Part shown: piece by piece, positions 34,425 through 43,066 of the stretch
Layout of the letters: each line of letters starts with the position of its first letter
Position numbering within the stretch: position 1 is the first letter of the stretch
Source of the DNA: an uncultured Lachnospiraceae bacterium
GTDB lineage: Bacteria > Bacillota > Clostridia > Lachnospirales > Lachnospiraceae
NCBI GenBank assembly: GCA_910587295.1
Contig: CAJULP010000065.1
Location: forward strand, 111,281 to 175,280
Length of the DNA stretch: 64,000 bases
Direction: 5' to 3'
The notes under the pieces: generated by a model
What the model saw: only the letters and a program-made list of their open reading frames with translations
Told to the model about the DNA's origin: nothing
The model's database searches: none
Program-made: the position numbers and the translations under genes

Positions 34425-34460
34425 AGCAGTTCTGTATCCTTTCTATTTCAATAAGCATCT

Positions 34461-34498
34461 GTTACACTTATTGCTATGAACCGTTACACTTATGTAAC
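34461..34498. promoter_or_regulatory. Repeated TTACACTTAT motif upstream of the SleB-type gene
   Basis: GTTACACTTAT occurs at 34461-34471 and again at 34483-34493; the second copy continues as TGTAAC, giving the inverted repeat GTTACA-CTTA-TGTAAC (34483-34498). A related sequence lies in the rnf/yprB intergenic region near 43020. It could be an operator. Confidence 0.35.
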
Positions 34499-34538
34499 AG
34501 TTCTTTAATATTTTATACAGAAACTGCCAGAAATATAA

Positions 34539-35675
34539 CTATTTCCTTGTATAATCCACAAAACTTATGATATATGCCACCTTTTTTTCCACCCCGTAGA
34601 CCTCCTGGTTCACTGCGTATTTCCACATTTTGAACTCATAAGGATAATTGGGCACCGGTTCCTGATTGGAAAGCAGCACGTCATATTCCAAAAGCAGCTT
34701 ATCCGGAACCAGCTCCGTCAAAAGCCAGGATTTATTGCCATATAAGATGCCGCGGTATCCTTCGCTTTCAATCCTGTCAAGAAAAGCTTCCGCAATCCGG
34801 GTCTTTTGTTCTTCGTCAAGAGTATCGATCCTTGATTCATCATTTGGGATATATTCCATGTCAAAAGCAATGGGATAACTGATCTCATACCCCTCCAGGT
34901 TATTGATCACAAACTCCGCTTCCGCCACCGCTTCCTGCGTGTTGACCGCCTGGGAGAAAAAGATAATCCCAATCTCCATTCCTGCTTTTTTTGCTGCGGC
35001 AATATTAGAGACAAAGGATTCGTCCAGGTTAAGCAGTCCGGTCTCATAGCCCCTGCTCCCCAGCTTCAGCATAACAAAATCCACCCCGTTGTCATGGAGG
35101 GATTCAAAATTCACTTTACCACTGTCTTTGGAAAGTTCAATCCCCAGCCAGGAGCATTTTTCTCCATCCAGGATATACTCCATTTTCCCGTTGGTGATCT
35201 TCATATTTGTAAGGTCATATTTGTATAACGGGATATCCTCCGAAATCTCAATCCATTCCTTCGTGCCATCCCTGTAGGTGACCTCCGTGTGTCTCCCGTC
35301 CGCCGCCTTTTCCTCCTCGGTAGGCTCATGGGAAGCTTCCGGCGATGGGCTTGGGGAAGGTTTTTCTTCCACAATTAACGTGGAATCCTGATACATGTTC
35401 CAGATATCCAGATCCTCCGCCCGGAGCCTGTTTTCTTTATACAGGGTGTCGAGGTCATCCCCGCCTTCGCCTGTTTCTTCTCCGTCTTCCGACACATCCG
35501 GAGCCTGAGTCGCCCTTGCCGCGCTCCCCGTTCCCCTCCTGGGTGTCCTGCCGCCTCCGTTTGTAAAGTAGACCACAAGCAAGATAAATAATATAAACAC
35601 CCCAACCGCCAAAATCATATACATGACAGGCATACTGCCCGTGCTTCTTTCTTCATCATCACCTGATAAACGCAT
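34539..35675 (-). CDS. Membrane-anchored GH25-like protein with altered active site
   Basis: 378 residues: a short cytoplasmic N-terminus, one membrane helix (MYMILAVGVFILFILLVVYF), a Pro/Ser/Glu/Gly-rich linker of about 60 residues, a small beta segment (VTYRDGTKEWIEISEDIPLY) and a C-terminal GH25 fold. The D-x-E pair is kept (PIAFDMEYIPNDESR). The first conserved motif, normally GIDVS, reads GIELSKDSGKVNF, so the Asp is replaced by Glu. The gene may encode a weak muramidase or a wall-binding protein derived from one. The related gene at 3595-4692 has the intact motif. Confidence 0.85.
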   Translation of the reverse strand: MRLSGDDEERSTGSMPVMYMILAVGVFILFILLVVYFTNGGGRTPRRGTGSAARATQAPDVSEDGEETGEGGDDLDTLYKENRLRAEDLDIWNMYQDSTLIVEEKPSPSPSPEASHEPTEEEKAADGRHTEVTYRDGTKEWIEISEDIPLYKYDLTNMKITNGKMEYILDGEKCSWLGIELSKDSGKVNFESLHDNGVDFVMLKLGSRGYETGLLNLDESFVSNIAAAKKAGMEIGIIFFSQAVNTQEAVAEAEFVINNLEGYEISYPIAFDMEYIPNDESRIDTLDEEQKTRIAEAFLDRIESEGYRGILYGNKSWLLTELVPDKLLLEYDVLLSNQEPVPNYPYEFKMWKYAVNQEVYGVEKKVAYIISFVDYTRK

Positions 35676-35778
35676 TTTTCCTTACCTTTTCCTTTTCATC
35701 TCATTAAAAAAAATATATAATTACTATACATGAAAGCTAAAATGATTACAATATGAAAGTTTATCCGGGAGTACAAAT

Positions 35779-36792
35779 ATGACCAGAAAAGCTGTTTTAT
35801 TACCCATACTTTTACTATCCTTAGCTCTTTTTGCCGGCTGTGCGAAAAAAAACGAACCGCTCTCCGCCACCGGCTTTTATTTTGACACCGTGATCACCAT
35901 CACCCTCTATGACAGCAGCCTGGGTAAAAAGGAGAACGACGCTCTCTTAGATGCGTGTATGGACCTTGCGGCATATTACGAAAACCTGCTAAGCGCTCAA
36001 AAAGAAGGCAGTGAAATCTGGCAGGTCAATCACAGCAACGGCGCTTACGTCACCGTATCTGATGATACCCTCTCGCTCTTATCTGCCGCCCTGTCCTACG
36101 CCGGACTATCTAACGGGCTGGTAGACCCTTCCGTCGGCCCGCTTTCTTCCCTTTGGGATTTTGGTTCCGGCGGCAGGAAACAAGTTCCGGCAGACAGCCT
36201 TATCCGCGATGCCCTGTCCCATATTGATTATACCAAAATAGAACTAAAAGATAACAATGTCCGGCTTACCGACACCGCTTCTTCTCTTGATCTTGGTTTT
36301 ATCGCCAAAGGGTTTATCGGCGACAAAATGAAACAGTTCCTAATAAACAACGGCGCATCCTCCGCCATCATAAACCTTGGAGGCAATGTGGTCACCGTCG
36401 GCCAAAAGCCTGACGGCAGCCCTTTTAAGATTGGGATCCAAAAACCCTTTGCCCCTGCCGGCGTTGCCGCCCTCACCATGGAGCTTTCCGACATCAGCGT
36501 TGTCTCCTCCGGAAATTATGAGCGTTATTTCATAGCGGATGATGTCTTATACCACCACATCCTTTCCACAAAAACAGGGTATCCTGTGGAAAGCGGGCTT
36601 TCACAGGTGACCATCTTATGCGAAAACGCCGTGGATGCGGATGCCCTTTCCACATTATGTTTTTTGCTGGGCTATGAAAAAGCCGCCGCCCTGCTTCATG
36701 AAAATTACCCGGATGTCCGGGCCATCTTCATCACACAGGACGGCGGAATCATATATCACAATATGTCACCGGACATCTGCCGGGAGCCGTAA
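35779..36792 (+). CDS. apbE: FAD:protein FMN transferase (ApbE), lipoprotein
   Basis: 337 residues with a lipoprotein signal (PILLLSLALFAGC, lipobox Cys at about residue 21). ApbE family segments: GFYFDTVITITLYD, VDPSVGPLSSLWDFGSG, LDLGFIAKGFIGDKMKQFL, INLGGNVVTVGQKPDGSPFK and SVVSSGNYERYFIADDVLYH, HILSTKTGYPVESGLSQVT. The enzyme attaches FMN from FAD to a Thr in S/T-G-A-T motifs of target proteins on the outer face of the membrane. The Rnf operon ends about 1.1 kb away on the other strand, and its RnfD and RnfG carry such motifs, so Rnf is the likely client. It starts after GGGAG at 35768. Confidence 0.95.
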   Translation: MTRKAVLLPILLLSLALFAGCAKKNEPLSATGFYFDTVITITLYDSSLGKKENDALLDACMDLAAYYENLLSAQKEGSEIWQVNHSNGAYVTVSDDTLSLLSAALSYAGLSNGLVDPSVGPLSSLWDFGSGGRKQVPADSLIRDALSHIDYTKIELKDNNVRLTDTASSLDLGFIAKGFIGDKMKQFLINNGASSAIINLGGNVVTVGQKPDGSPFKIGIQKPFAPAGVAALTMELSDISVVSSGNYERYFIADDVLYHHILSTKTGYPVESGLSQVTILCENAVDADALSTLCFLLGYEKAAALLHENYPDVRAIFITQDGGIIYHNMSPDICREP

Positions 36793-36828
36793 TTACAAAC
36801 GTCAAAGCACCATGTCGTTTACGATTTT

Positions 36829-37857
36829 TTACACGGATTTTCCCGCAAGTACCTCAATATAATCTGCCAAATTTTCCTCAAGCAGCGCCGGAGTATCCAG
36901 CCCGTAAGGACATTTGCGCTTACACTGCCCACAGTGGAGACAATCTTTAATCTTCATCATTTTATCCTGAGCTTCCTTCGTCAACTGGTTCTCAGACGGC
37001 GACCTTCTTAGCAAAAGCGACATCCTGGCACAGTTGTTGATCTCAATCCCCGCCGGACAGGGCATACAATAACCGCAGCCCCGGCAGAAACTCCCGGATA
37101 ACTCTTTTCTGTCTTTTTCTATCAAAGACCGGATTTCTTCCGTCATGACAGGAGGATTTTTAATGTAGGATAAAAATTCATCCAGTTCCGCTTCCCTCTG
37201 TACGCCCCAGATTGGCAGCACATTTTCAAACTGTGCCGCATGGGCATAAGCCGCTGCGGAATTGGTGATCAGCCCGCCGGATAACGCTTTCATGGCAATA
37301 AATCCCATCCCCGCCTTACGACATCCTTCCACCAACGCTTCATCCTTAGGAGACGCCAGATAGCAGAAAGGAAATTGCAGTGTCTCATACAAGCCGCTTT
37401 CGATGGCTTCCTTTGCAACCCCAAGCCGATGGTTGGTAATGCCGATATGGCGTATTTTTCCTGCCGCCTTCGCTTCCATGGCCGCCTCATAAAGACCGCT
37501 CCCGTCTCCCGGCTTCGGACAAAAAGACGGGTTATGGAACTGATAAATATCAATATAATCCGTTTGAAGCTCCGAAAGGCTCTTTTCTAAGTCCTTTTTC
37601 ATCCCTTCTCCGGTTTCCGCCCCGGATTTGGTGGCTATATAAAGAGATTCCCTGATCCCGGAAAACGCAAGCCCCAGTTTGTGCTCACTGTCGCTGTATG
37701 CCCTTGCCGTGTCAAAAAAACGAACGCCCCCTTCATACGCCTTTTTCAGCAGAAAAACCGCCGCATCATCACTAACCCTTTGAATCGGCAATGCGCCGAA
37801 CCCGTTTTTATTTACCACAATCCCTGTACTTCCAAGCCTTACCTGTGTATCTTCCAT
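36829..37857 (-). CDS. Aldo/keto reductase with C-terminal 4Fe-4S ferredoxin domain
   Basis: 342 residues from ATG 37857, behind AAAAGGAGG. The AKR barrel shows TGIVVNKNGFGALPIQRV, VRFFDTARAYSDSEHKLGLA (catalytic Asp and Tyr), YIATKSGAETG and IDIYQFHNPSF. From residue 270 there are two cysteine groups: CRGCGYCMPCPAGIEINNCA and CLHCGQCKRKCPYG, of bacterial ferredoxin type. Such fused reductases take electrons from iron-sulfur clusters instead of, or in addition to, NADPH. The gene begins 33 bases after rnfB on the same strand, so it could be the last gene of the Rnf operon and draw on the same ferredoxin pool. Substrate unknown. Confidence 0.88.
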   Translation of the reverse strand: MEDTQVRLGSTGIVVNKNGFGALPIQRVSDDAAVFLLKKAYEGGVRFFDTARAYSDSEHKLGLAFSGIRESLYIATKSGAETGEGMKKDLEKSLSELQTDYIDIYQFHNPSFCPKPGDGSGLYEAAMEAKAAGKIRHIGITNHRLGVAKEAIESGLYETLQFPFCYLASPKDEALVEGCRKAGMGFIAMKALSGGLITNSAAAYAHAAQFENVLPIWGVQREAELDEFLSYIKNPPVMTEEIRSLIEKDRKELSGSFCRGCGYCMPCPAGIEINNCARMSLLLRRSPSENQLTKEAQDKMMKIKDCLHCGQCKRKCPYGLDTPALLEENLADYIEVLAGKSV

Positions 37858-37890
37858 CAAATACAAACCTCCTTTTAGGTTTTAACATGG

Positions 37891-38688
37891 TCAATGTTCC
37901 ACAATGGATTTCCTGGGGCACTTCTCCATGCAGACCCCGCAGCCCTCACACTTCTCATAATCAATTGCCGCATGGAAATCCTTCACTTCCACAGCTTGGG
38001 CCGGACAGTTCTTTTTACAAAGCTGACATCCGATGCACCCTGCGGTGCAGTCTTTCATGGTAACCGGTCCTTTGTCGGCAGAACTGCATGCTACCGTATA
38101 CTTAGCATCATAAGGAATCAGTTCGATCAGGTTTTTCGGGCACACAGCCACGCATTTCCCACAGGCTTTGCACTTTTCCTTATCCACAACCGCCACCTGA
38201 TCCACCACATGGATGGCGTCAAACGGACATGCCTTCACGCAGCTTCCAAAACCCAGACAGCCGTAATTACAGCTTTTCGCACCTCCATTTGGCACAAAAG
38301 AAAGCATCCGACAGTCCTCAATCCCATGGTACTCATAATCTAACGTTACCTTATTACAGTCACCCTGACATTTTACAAAGGCAGTCATGCGCTGGGTTTC
38401 CCCTGCTTCCACTCCCATGATCTTTGCAATCACTTTCCCCGTTTCCTCACCGCCGACGGGACAGGCATTTACCGGCGCCTCCCCTTTGGCAATGGCTGCC
38501 GCTAAACCGCTGCATCCCGGGAAGCCGCAGCCCCCGCAGTTATTTCCCGGAAGCGACGCAAGCACGGCCTCTTCTTTTTCATCCACATCCACTTTAAATT
38601 TGATTGCTGCCACACCGAGAAAGAGCCCGATAAACGCACCGGTGCCTCCCACTACCAGTACAGCCAATAATACTCCTGTTATACTCAT
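37891..38688 (-). CDS. rnfB: Rnf complex subunit B (iron-sulfur)
   Basis: 265 residues from ATG 38688; a GTG at 38700 is an alternative. One N-terminal membrane helix (GVLLAVLVVGGTGAFIGLFL) is followed by the 4Fe-4S domain NNCGGCGFPGCSGLAAAIAK, then a second Cys group (CQGDCNKV, SCNYGCLGFGSCVKACPF), and three further ferredoxin motifs (CKACGKCVAVCPKN, CIGCQLCKKNCPAQ, CEGCGVCMEKCPRK). RnfB takes electrons from reduced ferredoxin in Rnf, the ferredoxin:NAD oxidoreductase that pumps Na+ or H+. It is the sixth gene of the C-D-G-E-A-B operon. Confidence 0.95.
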   Translation of the reverse strand: MSITGVLLAVLVVGGTGAFIGLFLGVAAIKFKVDVDEKEEAVLASLPGNNCGGCGFPGCSGLAAAIAKGEAPVNACPVGGEETGKVIAKIMGVEAGETQRMTAFVKCQGDCNKVTLDYEYHGIEDCRMLSFVPNGGAKSCNYGCLGFGSCVKACPFDAIHVVDQVAVVDKEKCKACGKCVAVCPKNLIELIPYDAKYTVACSSADKGPVTMKDCTAGCIGCQLCKKNCPAQAVEVKDFHAAIDYEKCEGCGVCMEKCPRKSIVEH

Positions 38689-38729
38689 CTTACTAACCAC
38701 GCCTTTCTTTCAATCTGCCGCCTGTGTCC

Positions 38730-39308
38730 TTAAAGCAAACCGGAAAACCCGCAAAACGCTATGGCCATCAGCCCTGCCGTGACCAATACGATAGGCATCC
38801 CTTTAAACGATTCCGGAACGTCATTATATTCCATCTTTTCACGGATACCTGCAAGTATCACTATGGAAATGGTAAACCCTACCGCCGTGGCAAACCCGTT
38901 TACGATCCCGGTCAGGATTCCGTAATTTTTCTGAACGTTGGTAAGCGCAACCCCAAGCACGGCACAGTTGGTCGTGATAAGGGGAAGATAAACGCCAAGC
39001 GCCTGGTATAAAGGCTTCATGAACTTCTTTAAAAACATTTCCACAAACTGCACCAATGCCGCGATCACTAAAATAAACACGATCGTCTGAAGATAAGTCA
39101 GGTCAAAAGGAAGTAAAATAAATTTATAAATTGCGCCTGCCACAGCCGAAGCCAGGGTGATGACAAAAATAACCGCCGTTCCCATCCCTGCAGCCGTTCC
39201 TGTCTTTTTAGATACCCCAAGGAACGGGCACAGTCCAAGGAACTGGCTTAACACCACGTTGCTCACCAGCGAGGATGAAATCAAAATAATCAAAAGATCC
39301 TTAACCAT
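38730..39308 (-). CDS. rnfA: Rnf complex subunit A (membrane)
   Basis: 192 residues with six membrane helices, including SSSLVSNVVLSQFLGLCPFL (with the conserved Cys that helps bind a membrane-embedded 2Fe-2S cluster shared with RnfE), ITTNCAVLGVALTNVQKNYG and GFATAVGFTISIVILAGIRE. The start overlaps the end of rnfE by 8 bases, so translation is coupled. With RnfD and RnfE it forms the ion-conducting core. Confidence 0.96.
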   Translation of the reverse strand: MVKDLLIILISSSLVSNVVLSQFLGLCPFLGVSKKTGTAAGMGTAVIFVITLASAVAGAIYKFILLPFDLTYLQTIVFILVIAALVQFVEMFLKKFMKPLYQALGVYLPLITTNCAVLGVALTNVQKNYGILTGIVNGFATAVGFTISIVILAGIREKMEYNDVPESFKGMPIVLVTAGLMAIAFCGFSGLL

Positions 39309-40035
39309 TTACATTCCCCTCCTTTTCTTTCCCTTCATTTTCATCATAAAAACGCCGGCTGCATCCGGTATCCTTACAATTCATGCAGTCAGAGTTACAG
39401 CCTGATTGAATCTTAGACATATCCCTGCCCTTCTTCTCTCCGGCAATCTTAACTTTGTTCTGGATAGCCGTGAGAGCTGCAAGCACGAAAAACGCCCCCG
39501 GAGCCAAAACAAAGATACTGCAGGGCACATAGCTTTCCGGCATGATCATAAATCCGAACAGTTCCCCGGCGCCGATCAGCTCCCGCACCGCACCTATAAT
39601 GGTAAGCGCAACCGTAAATCCAAGCCCCATGCCAATCCCGTCAAATAAAGAAGCCAGCGGACCGTTTTTAGAAGCATAGGCTTCCGCACGCCCCAAAATG
39701 ATACAATTTACCACAATAAGCGGGATGTACAGCCCTAACGCCGCATACAAAAACGGGATATAGGCTTTAAGGAGAAGTTCCGCAACCGTCACAAAAGAAG
39801 CAATGACCACTATAAATGCCGGGATCCTCACCTTATCCGGGATCACTTTGCGCAGGAAGGAAATAAATAAATTGCTTAGCGCAAGGACCACCATGGTAGT
39901 AAGACCCATGCCAAGTCCGTTTACAGCCGACGTGGTAACAGCCAGCGTCGGGCACATGCCCAGCATCAGCACAAACGTCGGGTTTTCTTTCAGGATGCCG
40001 TTTATCAGCCTTTCCGATATACTATTCTGCTTCAT
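39301..40035 (-). CDS. rnfE: Rnf complex subunit E with extra C-terminal Cys motif
   Basis: 244 residues from ATG 40035, preceded by GTGGGAGGTGG and overlapping the end of rnfG by 14 bases; the frame is open to 40080. Six helices with the conserved PTFVLMLGMCPTLAVTTS and IVVNCIILGRAEAYASKNG, each with a Cys, pair with the same positions in RnfA. After the last helix there is a soluble tail of about 45 residues with a C-x3-C-x2-C-x4-C group (GCNSDCMNCKDTGCSRR). This spacing could hold a metal or Fe-S cluster on the cytoplasmic side. The tail is absent from textbook RnfE. Confidence 0.95.
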   Translation of the reverse strand: MKQNSISERLINGILKENPTFVLMLGMCPTLAVTTSAVNGLGMGLTTMVVLALSNLFISFLRKVIPDKVRIPAFIVVIASFVTVAELLLKAYIPFLYAALGLYIPLIVVNCIILGRAEAYASKNGPLASLFDGIGMGLGFTVALTIIGAVRELIGAGELFGFMIMPESYVPCSIFVLAPGAFFVLAALTAIQNKVKIAGEKKGRDMSKIQSGCNSDCMNCKDTGCSRRFYDENEGKEKEGNVNG

Positions 40036-40645
40036 AACTGCCACCTCCCAACTGTGTCTGGAAATAATATAACCCGCCATTCACTGCATTGGTAAATGCG
40101 TTTGTAGTGATCGTCGCACCACTGATCGCATCAATCTGGCTATCTGACATAGCCCCCTGCTTCGTATAGGTAAAGGACGGAACTTTTTTGTCAGCAAACT
40201 GCGGCTTTAAGACGCTCTCCGCCTTCATACCAAGCCCGGCTGTCTCTGAAATATCTAAAATGGAAATACCGTTCAAGGTTCCCTCTAACGTGATACCCAT
40301 GGTAAAGGTGATATCCCCGCCGTAACCTTCATGGCTGGTAACGGTGATCACATAGCCAAGAAGATTCTGATCCGCATCCAAAGCCTCTAACAGCTTATCA
40401 AGCTCCACAGCCTCCAGCCCAGCCCCGGCCCACGCACTTTGCCACTCATCATCTTCCGGCCAGAAAAGCTCTGTTTCCTTAAAATCCGCCGCCTGGGAAA
40501 ACACCTCCGCATAGGCCTCCTTGGCTGCCCGCTCCTCGGCTAAGGCAATAGGCTCTTTCGTGATCTGGTATACAAACCCAAGAGCCAGACCTGCCGTTAA
40601 GGTGATCAGTAAAAGGATGGCAGCATCTTTTAACATATTTTTCAT
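40022..40645 (-). CDS. rnfG: Rnf complex subunit G (covalent FMN)
   Basis: 207 residues: one N-terminal helix (AAILLLITLTAGLALGFVYQ) and an external FMN-binding domain. The flavinylation motif is DAISGATITT, with the Thr of S-G-A-T as FMN acceptor; TAGLGMKAESVLKPQF is also typical. It starts 4 bases before the end of rnfD (ATGA overlap) with GGAGGGAAG as ribosome binding site. ApbE, the enzyme that would attach FMN, is encoded at 35779-36792. Confidence 0.96.
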   Translation of the reverse strand: MKNMLKDAAILLLITLTAGLALGFVYQITKEPIALAEERAAKEAYAEVFSQAADFKETELFWPEDDEWQSAWAGAGLEAVELDKLLEALDADQNLLGYVITVTSHEGYGGDITFTMGITLEGTLNGISILDISETAGLGMKAESVLKPQFADKKVPSFTYTKQGAMSDSQIDAISGATITTNAFTNAVNGGLYYFQTQLGGGSYEAE

Positions 40646-41574
40646 GCCTTCTTCCCTCCTTTTCCAAATGCTATGGGCATTGTTATCTTTTCAATCAGCG
40701 GCACCAAAAGATTCCCTAATATGATCGCATAGGAAACTCCTTCCGCCGAAGGGCCATAAATCCTGAAGATACCTGTAAGGAGCCCTAAAATGATACCGTA
40801 CAAGTACTGTCCTTTTGACGTCACCGGCCTGGTCACATAATCTGTTGCCATGAAAAACGCTCCCAGCATCAGACCGCCGCCTGCAAGATGGGCGCTTAAA
40901 AAGGCCGGGTCAAAACCATGCCCGCCAAATAAAATAAGAAAAATGACAAACGTGAGGATATAACTGCCCGGAACTTTCAGGTCAATAATCCCAAGTAAGA
41001 TCAAAAAGCATGCACCCACTACAATTGCGATCATAGAAGTCTCCCCGATCGTTCCGCCGGTCTTTCCAATGACCATATTGAATATGTTTACGCCTTCTCC
41101 CGCCTTTAAGCTTGCAAGAGGCGTCGCACCTGTGTAGGCATCACAGTCAAAATTGCACATGATGGATGTATAGGAGATCAAAAGAAAACATCTTGCCCCC
41201 AACGCCGGGTTCATAAAATTCTGGCCCAGGCCCCCAAAGAGCATTTTCACCACCAGGATTGCAAAAATACCACCTACCACGCCAATCCACCAGGGCGCTT
41301 TCGGCGGAAGGTTTAAGGCAAGCAAAAGTCCCGTCACCACCGCCGAAAAATCCCCTACGGTAATTTTTTTATGCATGGCTATTTCAAAAATAAGTTCTGT
41401 CAGTACTGTAGCCGCCACCGTAACCGCAATTAAGATAAGCGCCCCCAACCCAAAATTGTAAATACCAAATCCCGCCGCCGGCAGCAGTGCGATCACCACC
41501 GCAAGCATAATGTTTGAAGTGGTCACCTTAGACCTGATATGGGGATTGGATGACACTTTCATCAAATTACTCAT
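40642..41574 (-). CDS. rnfD: Rnf complex subunit D (membrane, covalent FMN)
   Basis: 310 residues with about nine membrane helices. The start is typical (SSNPHIRSKVTTSNIMLAVV). LFGGLGQNFMNPALGARCFL is a family core, and DAYTGATPLASLKAG holds the T-G-A-T flavinylation site. It carries part of the transmembrane electron path from RnfB through the FMNs to RnfC. TAGGAGGAAAC precedes ATG 41574. Confidence 0.96.
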   Translation of the reverse strand: MSNLMKVSSNPHIRSKVTTSNIMLAVVIALLPAAGFGIYNFGLGALILIAVTVAATVLTELIFEIAMHKKITVGDFSAVVTGLLLALNLPPKAPWWIGVVGGIFAILVVKMLFGGLGQNFMNPALGARCFLLISYTSIMCNFDCDAYTGATPLASLKAGEGVNIFNMVIGKTGGTIGETSMIAIVVGACFLILLGIIDLKVPGSYILTFVIFLILFGGHGFDPAFLSAHLAGGGLMLGAFFMATDYVTRPVTSKGQYLYGIILGLLTGIFRIYGPSAEGVSYAIILGNLLVPLIEKITMPIAFGKGGKKA

Positions 41575-41586
41575 GAATGTTTCCTC

Positions 41587-42903
41587 CTACTTTTTCTTCT
41601 TTGCAAGCTGCATCTTACGCATAGACTTGATCACCTGTGTCAGCGGCCTCTTTGCCGGGCAGATATAACTGCAGCATCCGCATTCACAACATTCCATGCC
41701 GTTATTTTTCAAAAAGGCTTCTTCATCGTAATGTTCCGCATAATCCGCTAGCTTTCTGGGAACTACCCTGCCCGGGCATACCTCCACGCACTTGCCGCAG
41801 TTAATACAGGCGCTTGGCTCCATGGCCGCCACCTCATCCTTAGTCAGGCAAAGAAGCGCCGAAGAAGTCTTTGTCGTAGGCACATCCAGGTCAAAAATGC
41901 CAAATCCCATCATGGGTCCGCCGGAAACGATCTTTTCAGGTTCCTTGATAAAGCCTCCTGCCTCATCCACCAGCTCATGATAATTCGTTCCGATCCTTAC
42001 CTTAAAGTTTTGGGGATTCGCAATGGCATCTCCTGTCACCGTCACGATCCGGTGCATCAAAGGTTTTCCTTCCATGACCGCATGATAAATTGCGATCACC
42101 GTATCCACATTATTCACCACACAGCCTGCGTCCGCAGGAAGCATGGATGAATTGATAGCCCGTCCTGTGGTGGCATAAATAAGCTGACGCTCCGAACCTT
42201 GAGGATATTTCGTTTTTAACGCCTTTACCGTGATCTTGTTTTCGTTTTTAGTCAGATGCTTAAGGCGGGTGATACAATCCTGCTTATTATCCTCTACCGC
42301 CAATATCCCCCGAGCATTCTCAAATAAACTCAAAGCAGCCTTTAATCCACCTATCAGATATTCCGGTTCTTCCATCATCTTCCTATAGTCAGAAGTAAGG
42401 TAGGGTTCGCATTCCGCACAGTTTACAATGACATACTGTATCTTGTCCGGGTCTTTTGGAGAAAGCTTTACCGCCGTCGGGAAGCCTGCACCACCCATAC
42501 CCACAATCCCCGCTTCTCGGATCATCTCAATCTTTTCCTCCCTGGTAAGCTCGGAAAAGGGCTTTACCTCAGGCCACTCTACCTCTTCATATAAACCATC
42601 ATTTTCAATGACAATGCTCATCACATTGTCACCCGTTACCACACGCCTTGGCTCTATTGCCTTTACCGTACCGGAAACTGTCGCATAAATAGGCGCTGAA
42701 ACAAAACCGCCTGCCTGTGCAATCTTCTGCCCGGTAAGAACGTGGTCGCCCTTTTTTACAATGGGCTGCGCCGGTGCTCCGATATGTTGTGACAGTGGAT
42801 ATACCAGATCACCTTTAGGAAGAACCTCCCTTATTGGCTTGCTTTTTGAAAGTTCTTTCCCATCATACGGATGAATGCCGCCCGTAAATGTTAATCTCGC
42901 CAT
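41587..42903 (-). CDS. rnfC: Rnf complex subunit C (NADH site)
   Basis: 438 residues from ATG 42903, behind AGAAGGG (a TTG two codons upstream is less likely). It begins ARLTFTGGIHPYDGKELSKS. The Rossmann/FMN segment is IVGMGGAGFPTAVKLSPKDP, followed by VNCAECEPYLTSDYRKM and YPQGSERQLIYATTGRAI. Two ferredoxin motifs lie at the C-terminus (CINCGKCVEVCPGRVVP and CCECGCCSYICPAKRP). RnfC is peripheral, carries FMN and two 4Fe-4S clusters, and passes electrons to NAD. First gene of the operon; a possible Spo0A box lies 78 bases upstream. Confidence 0.96.
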   Translation of the reverse strand: MARLTFTGGIHPYDGKELSKSKPIREVLPKGDLVYPLSQHIGAPAQPIVKKGDHVLTGQKIAQAGGFVSAPIYATVSGTVKAIEPRRVVTGDNVMSIVIENDGLYEEVEWPEVKPFSELTREEKIEMIREAGIVGMGGAGFPTAVKLSPKDPDKIQYVIVNCAECEPYLTSDYRKMMEEPEYLIGGLKAALSLFENARGILAVEDNKQDCITRLKHLTKNENKITVKALKTKYPQGSERQLIYATTGRAINSSMLPADAGCVVNNVDTVIAIYHAVMEGKPLMHRIVTVTGDAIANPQNFKVRIGTNYHELVDEAGGFIKEPEKIVSGGPMMGFGIFDLDVPTTKTSSALLCLTKDEVAAMEPSACINCGKCVEVCPGRVVPRKLADYAEHYDEEAFLKNNGMECCECGCCSYICPAKRPLTQVIKSMRKMQLAKKKK

Positions 42904-42979
42904 TGTCAACCCTTCTTTCTGTTAATATTCGCAACAGCCCCTATGCCACTGTTACATTCATTCTTATTAAATATACTAT

Positions 42980-42995
42980 TTTTTTGTCGAAAATA
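42980..42995. promoter_or_regulatory. Possible Spo0A box between rnfC and the YprB-like gene
   Basis: TTTTTTGTCGAAAATA at 42980-42995 contains TTTGTCGAAAA, a near-perfect match to the Spo0A consensus TTTGTCRAAAA. On the rnf strand it overlaps a plausible -35/-10 pair (TTTCGA, 17 bases, TAATAA). Confidence 0.5.
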
Positions 42996-43028
42996 CTACT
43001 GTAATTTTCAAAAATATGCTACACTTAT

Positions 43029-43046
43029 GTTACTGTGAACAGTAAC
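43029..43046. promoter_or_regulatory. Perfect 18-bp inverted repeat upstream of the YprB-like gene
   Basis: GTTACTGT-GA-ACAGTAAC (43029-43046) has 8-bp arms with a 2-base centre, a typical operator geometry. It sits 20 bases before the first start codon. Confidence 0.5.
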
Positions 43047-43066
43047 TATCATTATATTGAAAAGGC

